This document shows positions 25,326-38,300 of a DNA stretch of 64,000 bases, piece by piece. Both the position numbers and the translations under genes were made by a program. Every line of letters begins with the position of its first letter. Position 1 is the first letter of the stretch. The stretch spans positions 1-64,000 of the forward strand of contig JABVXV010000182.1 in NCBI GenBank assembly GCA_013365325.1. Direction: 5' to 3'. The notes under the pieces are model-generated. The model saw only the letters and a program-made list of their open reading frames with translations. It was not told the DNA's origin and searched no databases. Origin of the DNA: Dipetalonema caudispina. Its lineage: Eukaryota > Nematoda > Chromadorea > Rhabditida > Onchocercidae.

Positions 25326-28036
25326 ATGGATTCAGTAAATTCATTTTCGAAGTCATCAGTCGGAAAATTAGGATTTTATAAGAAGTGCAAAGGAGAAAGA
25401 GCTGAAAGTGATTATTATCAACGGAATGGTCAATCCCTTACGCGATTTATTCTATCAAATGGTTTGTTTCTTTAATATTCCCATCTGAATGTTGTAGTTA
25501 TAAGGTTCAGAAAATTTTGTATTTTATATAAAAAAAATAATGGAATGGAAAATTTTGGAATTTGGAAGGGGAGCGCTGCTTCCCAAAATATTGCCGAGTC
25601 CTAGGAAATATCAAGTGCTGTTAATTTATTACTTGTACCTAGCAATTATTACTACTGTTTTTCGTCATTCTATTATGCAATGCGTATTTACTGTGGTCCG
25701 TTGACTTCCCCAGCTCAATGTAGTGAGCAAGACACCAGATCTTTTAGTTCAGTCTAACCGCTAGTGGAATAGCTATCAGATGTCAGTGATTCTGTTCCAT
25801 TTTCAGCGACTAGCAATAAGGAATTTGCACCGTAAAGAAATGAGAAATGATACTAAAGTCAGATTCTGTAAATCAAATGCATCTGCTTAAACTTGATGCC
25901 GATTTTATATATTTCCTTGTTTATCACATGTTTAAGGTGAACTTCCTGAGAAACAGTTTCACTTACTTCGTCATCCAAAGACGGGTAATGCAACATTATA
26001 TGCTATTGGAAATGAGAGAGTAGAAGAGTTGTTGAAATTTGATGATGGTTTCAGGTATGGTTTGGGAAAGCTTGAAATTTGTGTAACAGAATTAATGAAA
26101 ATTGATTGGTTTGATTTGGTTAGTATTTTTGTCACAGATAGTTCCGAAAAGGATTGGATGGGAATAAAAACATTTTTTTTTTTTTTGTTAAGATTGTTGA
26201 AAATGAAAATGATAAGTTTGTTGATGTACACTACTGTACGAACTTTGCTTTAAGGTCAGTTCTGCTTGGTAATAACGTGGTTAGTAATGGCTCATTGATA
26301 TTATTGGCACCAGTGAATCCCGCGCTTCTGTTATTGCCTTATTTGCGAAAATATGCGGTGGTAATAATTTATGGTCATTTATCGGAAAACCGAAATAGTT
26401 TTAACACATATATATATAGAAAAATTCTAGTAAAGCAATCTTAAAATTGTCAAAGCGAAGGCTTTCGTAAAGAGTCAATACAAAACGTTGAATGAGCATC
26501 ATTAAGCATCGTTTTTTGCATCAGTGGTCATACTTTTCTCGGAACATTATTTCAGTATGCACGAAAACACTTCTTCGGGGAAAACATGACTGTTTATGTA
26601 AAAAGCAGCTACTAGTTGTTTGTATTATATACAGAAGTGAAGAAGTAAATAACTTCATTCTTCTATATTTTTAATAAAAGCTACTGACAAATTAGTTATA
26701 TAAAATAAAAATATTTTTGTCGTAGTTTGAGGCAGCTCGCCCGTTGAGTTTAGATACTTTACGGTATTTGTGCTTTTTATAGGATGATCACGTATCGTTG
26801 AAAGAAATTTTAGTGGATGATGATTTCCCATCGATAAAATTGCTTGAGAATGTTGAAGCTGTGAAATCATCGTTGAAACATGCTTGTCATTGTAAGGGTT
26901 CGTATGCCTTTTAAATTGTTAATTGTTGCAACGATTCCTTTTTTCTAAAAGAGTACCATGACTTTCATTAGTACTAGTGTAATGTATTGTTTCACTTAGA
27001 AAATTCGTAGGAATCCATAATTCACCTCACATTTAGAGATTTCAAATATCGAAACATACAAATATAGTGAATCTTTGCTGGTGGATTATCTGATGAAGAA
27101 GATAAAGCTGATGAAAAAGTCTGGCCACTATAGTAAGTTTTTAATTTACTGAATTATGATTAATCGCAGAAAGTGAATGAAAATACCTCGCAGGATTTCA
27201 ATACAATTTGAATTTTTCTTTTTTTGAAATTTAACTCTTTCTCTGTGATGTTTACGTTTTCCTTTTTGACCTCCTTTAGGATTCATAGCCATATATTTTA
27301 TCTCTTAAAATGCTATTATTACTGTAGGGATCAAAAATAATTGTAAGAAATGATGGGAAATTTAAAAACACGAAAAAAAGACATATCGATGAGGCAGTTA
27401 GCCACTTACAAGCAGAGTAATGTGATATTGATTCAGCACCATTAATTTAACTAAATATTTTTTCAAACAAGGCAGAAGGAGAAAAAATTAGCAATATCTT
27501 ACTGGTAATATCTTTGTTATCAATCATCTACCTTTTTTATACAGAGAATTCATTATTTTTTTTAAAAAGTTCTTCAGAATCTATTTGCGGTATTCTGGAG
27601 GAAAACCTTCCGACTGATATACTAAAATTGGTAAAAACTGACTTTTCCCGAGGGGAAAATGAAGATGCGCCATCGAATAAACGTCGAAAAAATCAGGATT
27701 CTGAAAGCAGAGAAGGGAAAGATGGAATAACTAGAAATGGTATCAGGCCATTACAAGCGACGGTAGGTTATATTCAGACTATAACAGTTTTCAATGAGAA
27801 AACTTTGGGAATTGAACTTGCGGAATTTCGGCCTTTTCAATCAGTCCTTCAAAAATTTGTTGTAAATCTTGTCCCTTATAGCCAACCCGTTGTATCACAA
27901 TAGCATTTTTATTTCAAATTAATTGTTATGTAAGTCAATTTTACATTGATGCTTGTATGTGAATTTTCAGGATTCACTGACTGTTGAAACACCGGTCAAC
28001 TACACCCAGTTAAGAAGTGGCACAATACTCACTTGA
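25326..28036 (+). CDS. RNASEH2B: ribonuclease H2 subunit B
   Basis: Seven exons: 25326-25461, 25937-26054, 26255-26357, 26783-26897, 27037-27132, 27578-27762, 27971-28036, giving 272 residues. Human RNASEH2B has about 310. Landmarks are LLRHPKTGNATLYAIG (human VKLVNPCSGEGAIYLFN), GSLILLAPVNPALLLLPYL (human LLHFATPVDPLFLLLHYL), VSLKEILVDDDFPS, and EISNIETYKYSESLLVDYL (human EIDNKKYYKYSKEKTLKWL). The subunit is a scaffold that, with RNASEH2C, holds the catalytic A subunit; the trimer removes ribonucleotides from DNA and cleaves RNA-DNA hybrids in the nucleus. The C-terminal part is basic and charged (KRRK near residue 220). I see no PCNA-binding motif at the C-terminus, unlike the human protein. 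MSH2 follows on the same strand. An exon missed between 27132 and 27578 is possible. Confidence 0.9.
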
Positions 28037-28765
28037 TAAGTACATTCCTGAATTGACTTGTTGGATGATACATTCATGTTTCCATGCGATCGTTATCATT
28101 GTCTTTCCAAAAAACAGTTGATTTCCTTCTAGAACCCAAATTTTATTCTCTATTAATTGTTAGATTTTTTTTTCGAATTTAAAAACAGTATACTGCTTGA
28201 TACTGATGAGAGTCATTTACACCTCCTGTAAAAAAATTACTTCAAAATGAGTGCTTACAAATATAAAACTTGTCCCTTGTTTGTCATGTTTTTGGTTTCC
28301 TTTCCACTTTTTATTGAATTTTGACTGGACATGGATGAAATATGTACTAGATAATACCCTTGTATGCTGATCTTGGTTTATGTTTGATAGGCCTACTATG
28401 CATTATGCAGAAGAAGGTGGTTAATTTTAAAAATATCATTGTGGTAGGTGTGTTTTCATTGGTTTTCTTCAATTTGATGGGTGTTTTTTGGTTTGCAACA
28501 TAGCGTTACTGTAGAGCAAATATGGAACGAGGTAATACTGAACAATGCTGAAGTTGGGATACCAATAAATGAAGATGCAATTTGCGAATCTAAAATGATC
28601 CAGACGTTTTAATCGTAGAATACAGGGATATGTGCCAAAAAATGACTAAAACATCTTATAATAGAAATCATCCATTCCTCTGTGGACCGGCATTATATTG
28701 TCGATGATTTCATTCAGCGTCCTGCACTACTAATATCGTTTGCACATAGCAGTTGTTCCTTGGCT
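28037..28765 (+). other. RNASEH2B-MSH2 intergenic spacer
   Basis: This 729-base gap separates two genes on the same strand. It ends with a good acceptor at 28752. It contains no recognisable coding exon, but short ORF fragments around 28380-28620 could belong to an unseen 5' exon of MSH2. The length is longer than the 100-400 bases typical of Caenorhabditis elegans operons, but not beyond what other nematodes show. Confidence 0.5.
28740..28752 (+). promoter_or_regulatory. possible trans-splice acceptor just before the MSH2 start codon
   Basis: TTGCACATAGCAG ends at 28752, thirteen bases before the ATG at 28766. Placement this close to the ATG is usual for spliced-leader addition in nematodes. 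This is inference; no transcript data are available. Confidence 0.4.
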
Positions 28766-31700
28766 ATGGATAAACTGGATAAAGGTTTGGTGAAGATAAT
28801 TCGAAATAAAGCGGCAGGAACTGTTGTCATTTTTGAACGGAACGTGGGTTTTTTTAATACTTATTTTGATTTTGACATATTTGAAATTTGGGTAGATTCT
28901 GAAACATGGTTCGAGTAGACCTTGTATTCTCGTATTTCTCTGAATTGGAAGTCATTTTTTTTTTTTTTTTATTCTAGAATATCCTGTATATTCGTTAAAT
29001 AATTGTTTGACTTTAGGAATTTTATGCATGCTATGATGACGATGCAATTTTCATTGCCAACGATGTTTTTTGTAGCGAAGTGGGTCTTCGAAGATGCCAA
29101 ATTGGTGAGTAATGAGCTTCTCCAAGTTCAATATTAGTACGAGAAGTACTTATCTAGAGGGAAGAAGTTTATATTTACCATTAAAATAAATACATTACAT
29201 GGACATTCACTTCCTGACTATAAAAATTTACTGTAAATAGGCAATGGATGCATTTGATTGATAAATGCTTGTAGGTGAAACCGAAGTAATGTATCATGTT
29301 TTGAATAATGCGCAGTATTTACGCGTAATTCACGATGCCATCTTAGTGCAGCATTATCGTGTGGAAGTGTATGCTGCTAATGATGGACAGTGGGAACTTA
29401 AAGCGAAGGTAAACTCTCTACTCGTTAAAACAAAGTTCCACCCAAAAAAATGAGAAGGGATTTGTGAACTTTACTTTTCCGCTCACATCTGTAGGCAAAT
29501 ACATCGTAATTATCGGTCGGGAATTAAGCGAAAGACGGAATGCATTAAGACTGAATGCTGCGGAGTAAGGTAAAATACCACTTTATAACATGTGATAATA
29601 CAGGTTACGTCTCCATCTGTACTCATTTGTTGTCGCAATTGGAAATGAGGACCTCTTCCAGAACCCTTCTTTCCAGATATTATTTCATTGACTTAAAACA
29701 GTCATAAATTTATGTGTTTTGAGGGTTCACTAGGATGTTTAAATGATTTTGAAGAAATTGTTGGTGACAGTGCTGAATTACACGAGCTTACAACAGTTGC
29801 GGCGTTAACTGTGACAGAAGGACACGACTCCTCTGAAGTATCGTTATCTGTTATTCATTACTCTGAACTTCGTGAAACCGTGAAACTTCCGGTTTCTATC
29901 TTTCTTTAAACATCGAGAAGAGTTTTCGGGAATTCCCTATTCAACTGATGATTAAAACTAGATTTTCTAGATCTTTTCAAAATTTGAAAAAATCTTTTAT
30001 TCAGTGTTTGGTCTCTGTTGTGTCTTGTAATGTCCGAGAAATGCAGCTTACGATTGCCGAATTTCTTGATACTGAGCATTTCGTGAATTTGGAGGTGAGT
30101 ACAAGTGATGTCTCTATCAGTTAAAATCAGACCGTTTTTATTTGAAATGATCAATATTCTTATGCTGACGTGGTCTTAATTCAAATGAGACACAAAAAAA
30201 TTTGTTCAGAAATGTTTGGCTGCACTGGTACCCCGAGAATGTTTATTGGTTTCGAGCAAAATGGGAATATCATCTGTCAGTTTATCCAGTGAAAATAATA
30301 GCCAGTTGAATACAGCGCTCAAAAAAGCTGGTATCAAAAAAGAACTCTTTCAGTTTAGTGAACAACTTTCTAGTACGCTTTCTGATCAGATAGCTGAAAT
30401 GATTGATCCGAAATATAAAGGTAATTTTTCACATAAGTTGTTGAATTTTCCATTTATTGTGTGTTACAATCTTCGTCGAAACTCACAGCAGTTGAATTAC
30501 TGTTGGGATGGGTGTCGGGAAATGAACTCTGCTTTTCAAGACTTTTGTTATCCGACAAACCTAGAACAGATTGAAGCAAGTTTCTAGTGTGAAAATATTT
30601 AAGATAGCATCAATATCCTATCCTATTTTAGAATTTCTTTCGAAAGTTAAACGACTCTGTTATTATTGTATTCCGCATTTTCATCGTTAACAGGCATTTC
30701 CATGAAAGCTTTACCTTGCTTTCTTTCAGACATTCATCTTTCAAGAGCGCAGAAAAATTGTCTCGTGGGATTGATTCAACATTTGCATTTAAATGGTGAT
30801 GGAGTGAAAAGTGGGAAATTTCAGTTACGTAATTACAGATCGGCAGGTTACATGTATTTGAATTCTGCTGCTGTAAAGGCTCTCGAATTATTCGGTGCCT
30901 CCCAGGAAGATGGTATTTTTTGTTCTTTTATCGGTCGTTTAATCAGTTTATGTAACTGGCCGTTATGTGTAGAATTCTTTGGTGCAGCGATAAACAAATA
31001 ATGTCTGAATAAAGTACAACACTTGGATTAAATTTCAGAGGATTTAGTGGATGATGTAGGTTCGCTTTATGAACTGTTAAATAAATGTCGCACTCCTCAA
31101 GGACAACGCCTTTTACGTAAGTATTGGGAACATAACTTGGATCAAAGAAACGGTTTTTTTTATTAAAACGAAATGAATGAGTATTTTCTTGTAGTTATTT
31201 CAAGCCGTGTTAAAGGTCTCAAGAGATTTTAATGTTCTTAAGAATAATTATAGGTGACTGGGTTCGGCGACCTTTGCATGATATACGCAAAATTAATGAA
31301 CGATTAGACGTAGTTGAGGCTTTTGTCAATGATTCATCGTGCCGTGCTATACTTCATGACGACATCTTACGTCGAATACCTGATATCACAGCAATTACCA
31401 GAAAACTGGTGCAAAAGAAGGCAGGATTACAGGTTCTGATAAATTTTTATTTATGACTCGTGCGAATTTTCGATACTTCATCGAATTTTCTTTGGGAATG
31501 TTCCCGATATCTGACGAGAAGTGAGACAGTTGAATTGCTGCGAAAAAAAAAAAAAAAAAGCAGCATGCTTCTCATTGTTGGTGGTTTTTTATTGTAAGTT
31601 AAGAGGAAAGATATCAATTTGTTTAAAGGAATGTTATCGGCTGTACCAAATCATCCGTTTGCTGAAACGATTCCATCAAGTATTGGACGAGCTTCATGTT

Positions 31701-34700
31701 TCTTGTGGTTCCTTAGCACCGTCGGTTAATGATTTATGCTTGGTAGGTGTAAAAAAGTTATGTTCTTATAACCATAAATGCCTATTTATGCAAGTATTCT
31801 TAATTTCCGAATGCCTCTGCTTGTATGTTGCAACCAGGAACTCAACATTTCAGCATATTTTGCAGGAGCCGCTTGCTTTAGCACAGTTGCAGTTTGAAAA
31901 ATTCATGGCATTGATTGAAAGTACAATCGATATAGCTTATTTCAAGGAAAACGGATTATATAGGATCTTACCAAATATCGATGAAAATCTACTAGCTGCT
32001 GCTGAAAGAATGTCTGAAATTGAAGTGAAGTGCAATACTTTGTTAAAAAAGGTTGTTTTCTCATCGACTTACCGATTTGTTTGCATTTATCAGGTCGGCT
32101 GGGATGGCTGTTTAAAATAATAGAATTTACATATTTATTTCTGTCTCTAGGTTTGTTCTGGAATAACCGAAGCTGTTAAACTCGAAAATACTGAACATCA
32201 TGGTTTCCATTTTCGAGTTACTTTAAAGGTAAGATTTGCTGTGTAACGTTCATCTGATTTAATTTGCATAATCTACGGAACATTGCTAGATTTTATCTTT
32301 AAATTTTTGTTTACTCAGAAGTATGTGGGAGTTTACCACTTCCTCGTACGTAATATATTTGGGAGGAATAAAATTTTTAGGCAGAAAAATCGATTAGGCA
32401 ATCTGGTATGCGTATCCTTGAAACAAGTAAAGGGTCCGGTGTACGTTTTACTTGCGACAATCTGGACACACTAAATCGTGAATATCTGCAACTTTCTTCT
32501 CATTACGAAGCAATTCAAAGAAGCTTTATCGACATGGTTATCGAAACTTGTTGTGAGTTAACGCCCTTTTATTTATCAGTAGAAATTGCTAAAAAGTTTT
32601 TAGCAGATCCAAAATATAAAATTTTGAATATGTTGTCAAATCACGAATATTTTAGCTGGTTATGTTTCAACATTCTGTGAGTTATCTGAAGCAATTGCTA
32701 TAATTGATAGTTTGATCGCACTTTCTGTACTGGCTAGCGGATCTTCTTTTGGTTATGTGAGACCACAAATACTTGATGAAGGTCAGTCTTGCGAATTTAA
32801 TTTAAATTGAGACAGAACTGTATTTAATGTGTGGTTTTAATTCCCATTATTTTTTACACGCTTGGAACATTGTCTTTCATTTTATCGCACTTAAAATTTC
32901 ATTATGTTGAGATTTGATTTTAAATAATTAAAAAGTTTGGTGAAAATAATGGTAAATTTTTCCACTTTGTTCAGGTCATGAGTTATTCAGTATAATCATA
33001 CTTTTGTATATGTTTGCTTTTAGGTAAGCAAGTTCTGGAACTCAGGAAGTGTCGTCATCCAGTTATGGAAGCGAATCCAAATTCCTCACAGTTTATATCG
33101 AATGATATAGTTCTCGGCAGCGAACAAGGAGGTTAAAACCATTTTTATAAGAAATAGTGCAAATTATCGTGTTATAATATTTTATAAGTCCAAACTTCTG
33201 TTTTAAATTGTAGCAAAAGTTTCAGAAACGCAATCTATTTCAGATGGTGCAATGTTTTTGGTACTGACCGGTGCAAATATGGGAGGCAAAAGTACATACT
33301 TACGTTGTTGCGCACTGTCTGTCCTTTTAGGGCAAATGGGCTCATTTGTGCCGTGTGAAAGCGCCAGATTTTCTCTTATAGATGGCATTCATACAAGGTA
33401 CTTTTTCGCTTTGCAACTGATTATGTCTGTTTGCCAGTCATTTGTATTGTTTTATAGATGGCGCTTTTGTGGTTTTTGGAAATTTCGTGGTAATTTCATT
33501 GATAAAATTATGACCTCTTTTTTTATAAATTTAGTAGATAGTCCAAGAAAGATAGCTTGTTGGTTTCACATTTATGGGCTTCTTTTTGGTCTCTAATTTA
33601 AATGAAGACGAATCATATCGCAAGAAACACTTCATAGAACTCTAAAGAAAAAGTGGTGTATTTTCACCTTACGAAAATTCTGACATATGACTTGATGTAA
33701 TTTGGTACTTTAAAAAGTTGGTCATTTATCCCCTACCCCTTGCTAATTTAAAGGAAGCCTGGTTGACGGTATACGTCTTCGTCAAGAATTATACCGAGAA
33801 AATATTTGCGGAGGAGAACCACAGTCAATGTTCCAAAGTGTTAACAGGATTTTCGAGGATGTTTATAAACACTTATTTTATTTTCTTCACATTTAGGATA
33901 GGCAGCTGCGATTATCAGTGTAAAGGAGTTTCTACGTTTATGGCAGAAATGAATGATTGTGCATCCATTCTCGAAGTCAGTTTTTATTTCTTCCTAGCTT
34001 GTTCATTAAGATAACCTTTTGGAGATCTTTTTAATCAGTCTTGTTAAAATTTTGAGAGCGGAGAAGGCAGTATTGTTTCTCTCTCAGACTGTTGTATTTT
34101 ACAGTCAGCAACATGTCATTCGTTGGTTATCGTTGATGAATTAGGACGTGGTACATCAACATATGATGGCTTCGGATTAGCTTGGGCAATTGCAGAGTTG
34201 GTTGTGTTTCCTCTTGCAGTATTTTTTCATTGTCATGTCTTCATGTCTTATGGTTAAGCAAAAGCAGAGTTTACAGAGATATTGTTTCGCGAGTGAAATG
34301 TTTCTGCATATATGCCACACATTATCATGAACTAACTGGACTAGGACGTGTGTATCCGAAGCAGTTGAAAAATGTCTGTACCGCATCTCAAATTGATGAG
34401 AACGGGCAGCTCATTTTGCTTTATAGAATAATACCGGGCGTTGCCGGTCGTTCTTTTGGTCTGAACATCGGTAAAATGATTGGTCTGCCGGACAATGTCC
34501 TTCAGGTATGCTAATTTTCAGATATTTTTAACCTTAGACATTTGCAAGCAAACGAATCTGGTTACAGTAGTTATTCTGAAATAAGATGAAGTTTTAGACT
34601 GCAAGCGACATGTTGAAAACACTGGAAGCAAACAGTTCGAAGTTGAATTCGGATGAAGAGGAACTGTACAGAAAGATTCACAGTTTTGGAGACGATGAGC

Positions 34701-34747
34701 TGCGACAACAGCTTCTGGGCAATTTGATGAATGAGGAAGAAGACTAA
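28766..34747 (+). CDS. msh-2: DNA mismatch repair ATPase MSH2
   Basis: Twenty exons: 28766-28843, 29017-29104, 29275-29408, 29724-29891, 30005-30094, 30210-30420, 30730-30912, 31039-31116, 31254-31432, 31629-31742, 31866-32051, 32151-32228, 32381-32552, 32656-32781, 33024-33131, 33244-33397, 33897-33975, 34105-34196, 34277-34505, 34598-34747, giving 898 residues (human 934). The MutS domains appear in order: mismatch-binding domain ([19 protein letters not shown]), connector, lever and clamp ([33 protein letters not shown]), then the ATPase with Walker [11 protein letters not shown] near residue 673, [10 protein letters not shown], Walker [20 protein letters not shown] near 753, and [11 protein letters not shown]2 pairs with MSH6 (or MSH3) to bind mismatches. 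Walker A has Ala where the family usually has Pro. The exon 4-5 junction in the connector is the least secure. Confidence 0.97.
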
Positions 34748-35309
34748 ACAATATGTCCAATCTGATTCTTCAAATGGTTTCTGAAGTTTTATATGCATAT
34801 CTTTAATATTCGATCTCTTTGAATAAAACCAAAATCTTTTTTTTTTTTTTTTTTGCGCACTCTCAATGTCCCCCATTCCTGAAACTCCAAGTTCTAGCAA
34901 CAAAGCCGACGTTAAACGACGTTAATAAGTAACGTAGAAGTCGTCAAACAATGAACCTGAAGCGCCTGAAATGAAGTTGCCGATAACAAAATGCCAGGTC
35001 ACATTCTTATCAGTCGAATTCCTAAGCCTATTGAAACAGCAAGTACTCACATGACTGCCGCGATACACTTCACTGGATTGGGGAACGATTTAGCCCATTC
35101 TGTATTGGAATCCTCAACACTGTCCACTGTTTTGTATATGGCTTTTTGGTCGCCATAAATTGTCTTTGTTACATCCAATAGCGAGTTTTTTAAAAAGTAA
35201 TTATTTCAAACTGTTTTATAACAACTACTGAAGATTTGTCAAATAATTAAAGTAACACACGTAATTACATAATTAACTGTACTGCTCTACAACAGTTAAC
35301 AAATATGTA
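34748..35309. other. convergent 3' flanks of MSH2 and the M3 peptidase gene
   Basis: A 562-base gap between convergent stops. It holds the MSH2 poly(A) signal and a poly-T run near 34837-34853. No gene is seen. Confidence 0.7.
34822..34827 (+). terminator. poly(A) signal AATAAA for MSH2
   Basis: A canonical AATAAA lies 75 bases after the MSH2 stop codon and is followed by a T-rich stretch. Confidence 0.6.
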
Positions 35310-38300
35310 TCACTCTCTGGGTATTCCTTCCTTCGCTTCAAGTTTTTCTGTATCAGCCTGTACATCCGAATCCAAATATGGGATGGAATCTTCATTAGAA
35401 GCAGCAATGCTAATATGGTATTGGGGAGGGTCGTAGAAGTCGCACATCGCATCAGGGCTGGGATCACGTCCCTGAATTATTAATTTTAAACAAATGCGCT
35501 AGAAATGGGAAATAACGGTAGAAAATAGTTGTTTAAACTCAAAGAGGCAAAAGAAGTTTCGATTTGATATACCTGAAAACGTCGATAAAGTTCTCTTTGC
35601 GGCTGACTCGCCCCCTCGAACAAAACGGCTTTTTTCAGACGATCGCCAGTTGCGCAAACGTCATCTTCCTTTTCAAATGTATCGTGAATATCCAAAGCCA
35701 GCATCTAAAATGAATTTGAGGTAACCAAAATGCATAAGCATATTCAATGAATTCATTTGAAAAAATCGGACTGAGTTATTATAATTATTTTCACGGAACT
35801 GTAACACTATCAAAATACATTACAAAATTAGTAGCACGCACTGCACTCGCATAACACACTGATTTGCTATCAGAACACAATGAGAATACTAGTTAAACAT
35901 TTCGAGCTTACATCATAAATTCAAAAAAAAAAAAACCCTCGAACATTCAACCACAGCCAGGATGCATATTTACTGCATTACAGTAGTCGCACTTCAATTT
36001 TACTCTCTTAGCATAACTTAAAAAAAACATACCTCTGCCCAAAGCCGATTGTAATACATGGACATCGACATACTTTTACCAAAAATTGGAGCAAAAGAAC
36101 ATGGTTGCATATCCCTCTTCGGATTTTTGAATGCAAAATATTCCGTCAATTTTTGGTGATATATTTCTTGCCATGTAACCCTTTGAAATTTACAAACCAG
36201 TTAAGGTCTCACCATCAAATAATTTGAAATAAGTGCTTATAGCGGAAATTTGTTAACCTTAAAACATCCATTACAAAAGAAATCGGCACGATGACTTAGA
36301 TGTTCCAAACATAAGAACGCACCTTAATTACAACTAAGGTTATTTATACTTCACTCATATTGCAGCTATATGACTTCTCAGAACTCGTATCCAGAGATCA
36401 GAATAAAAGTAAATTCTTCCTCTAAGAACAGCTATTCTATCTCTCTCAGGTTTGCTGCATGTTCTGAAGAAAATCAATCTCCCGCAAGTTTCCATCCTAA
36501 CAGAGAGCATTAGATGCAGTAAAGTCTTAAATTAAGCACATTGACTGTAAACAAAAAAAAAAAAGAAGAATGTAAACACTTTTCGCAAAGGATAAGATGA
36601 TGAAGACACGAATATATTGCTAATGAAAGAATTATAAACAACTAACTGATCAGTATCTTTCGTATCGAAGAGCGTGAGGTCAAAGTCTGCCCAAAATAAT
36701 GCACGATAAGTTTCATAAAATGTAGAGCGTGATAAAGCCAGTGCAATATTATTTGCTTTCGTTTCCGATAATGTTTCACCAGTTTTCTTAAAATCAATAT
36801 ATTCCATAGTCTGAATCATTACTGTTGGATTTCTCAGCCTAGGATTTCCATTAAAGTAGAAGCAAAAGGGCGAGAATAAGCGATAAGCAACATGAAAACT
36901 TACCAGATGTTTACAGGACAAAGCAGCTAACAATACGGGCTTAAAAACGAAAAACTGCACAATAGTTGGCAACAGATCCACAGCATCCACATCATGAGCG
37001 TGGAAAATTTTCCATGGTACTACCAGATCTCTGTATGGTGATTGAGAGAGCAAAAATTGCATTGCACGACCTGCCTATAACATTAGAACCAACTCAATAT
37101 TGTACATGTGTACATATATACAGACATCGCAGAAAATAATTTGTAAGTTATACTTGTACTTTGTAATTTAGAATATAATGATAATAAATGATAAAAAGTA
37201 TTCAAGCATAAACCAGTTTTCATACTAAAAACACACACACAAAACCGCTCACTGATGACAGTAACACTTACCGTAAGAAAGTGATCTGAATGCTCAACAA
37301 AACAATTTTGTTTGTTCAAACAAAATTCTATTCCTACGCTTATTTGATGGATCTATATGTCAACCAATGACAAATAAAGTTGACAGACTTACGTGGAAAA
37401 GAAGATTCTGTAATTCTTCATAATGTAAAAGTGTAGATGAATCCGGAGAGCCAGATACGCTGAGATTGGCAAAAAGATAAACTATTTTATCCCACCTATT
37501 TTCAGGACAATAATCTGGAATTTTTACACTGAAAACAGCATCCATCCGAAATAATGATAAGTTAAGAATTGTCTTGTAAATAGGTAATCTAAATACTAAC
37601 ATGAGACATGCTATATTCTGCCACGCTTTTACAATGATCAGTGCAATCAGTAAGTAAATAATAACTTACTTCGGCCGAGCAAAGCGTCCCATGAACAGCA
37701 CTTATTCGACCGTTCAAAAGGATCAACATAGAGACGACCCAAATGCAATCCTAAAAAGCACAAAGGCCAAATAAAAACAATTCTTGGTAAATTAACAATG
37801 TTATTATTGCAGCCTATTCTTTAGGAATAAATTAACACTGCACTATAATGCTTCAAGTTAATGCTGAAGGTCAAAAACAATTTACCTGATGAGTCTGTTA
37901 CGGAAAAGATCCGAATATCTGGATGACATCGATCAAGGTTGCTACTGGTGATATCCTTAACAAAATTTTACACCATATAATTAACATGTAGAAGTGTAAT
38001 CGATAAGTGGCACTACTGAAAAAACAATTCAGAAGTGCAACTGTTTACTATCAAGTATAGCATCGTTAATTTGAACATTAAAGGAATGGAAGCTTACTTC
38101 GAACAACACACCGAATATGTATGAAAAGACTTCCAGCATGTTCTCAAATGTGGGCCAAAATGGGAAATGATACATGAGATCCAAAGAGTCAATTCTGCAA
38201 ACAATTGACAAATCTTTCATAATTCTGAAAGCCAAAAGAAAAGGCGAAAATAAAATAATGAAGGACATTAGTCATTACTCAACACAATAAACCTACCCGT

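Noticed and set aside
36838..36903. Possible 65-base intron inside the exon 37074-36647 of the M3 gene
   Set aside because: It has GT and AG borders, but its removal breaks the frame of the downstream conserved part, while the unspliced frame stays open.
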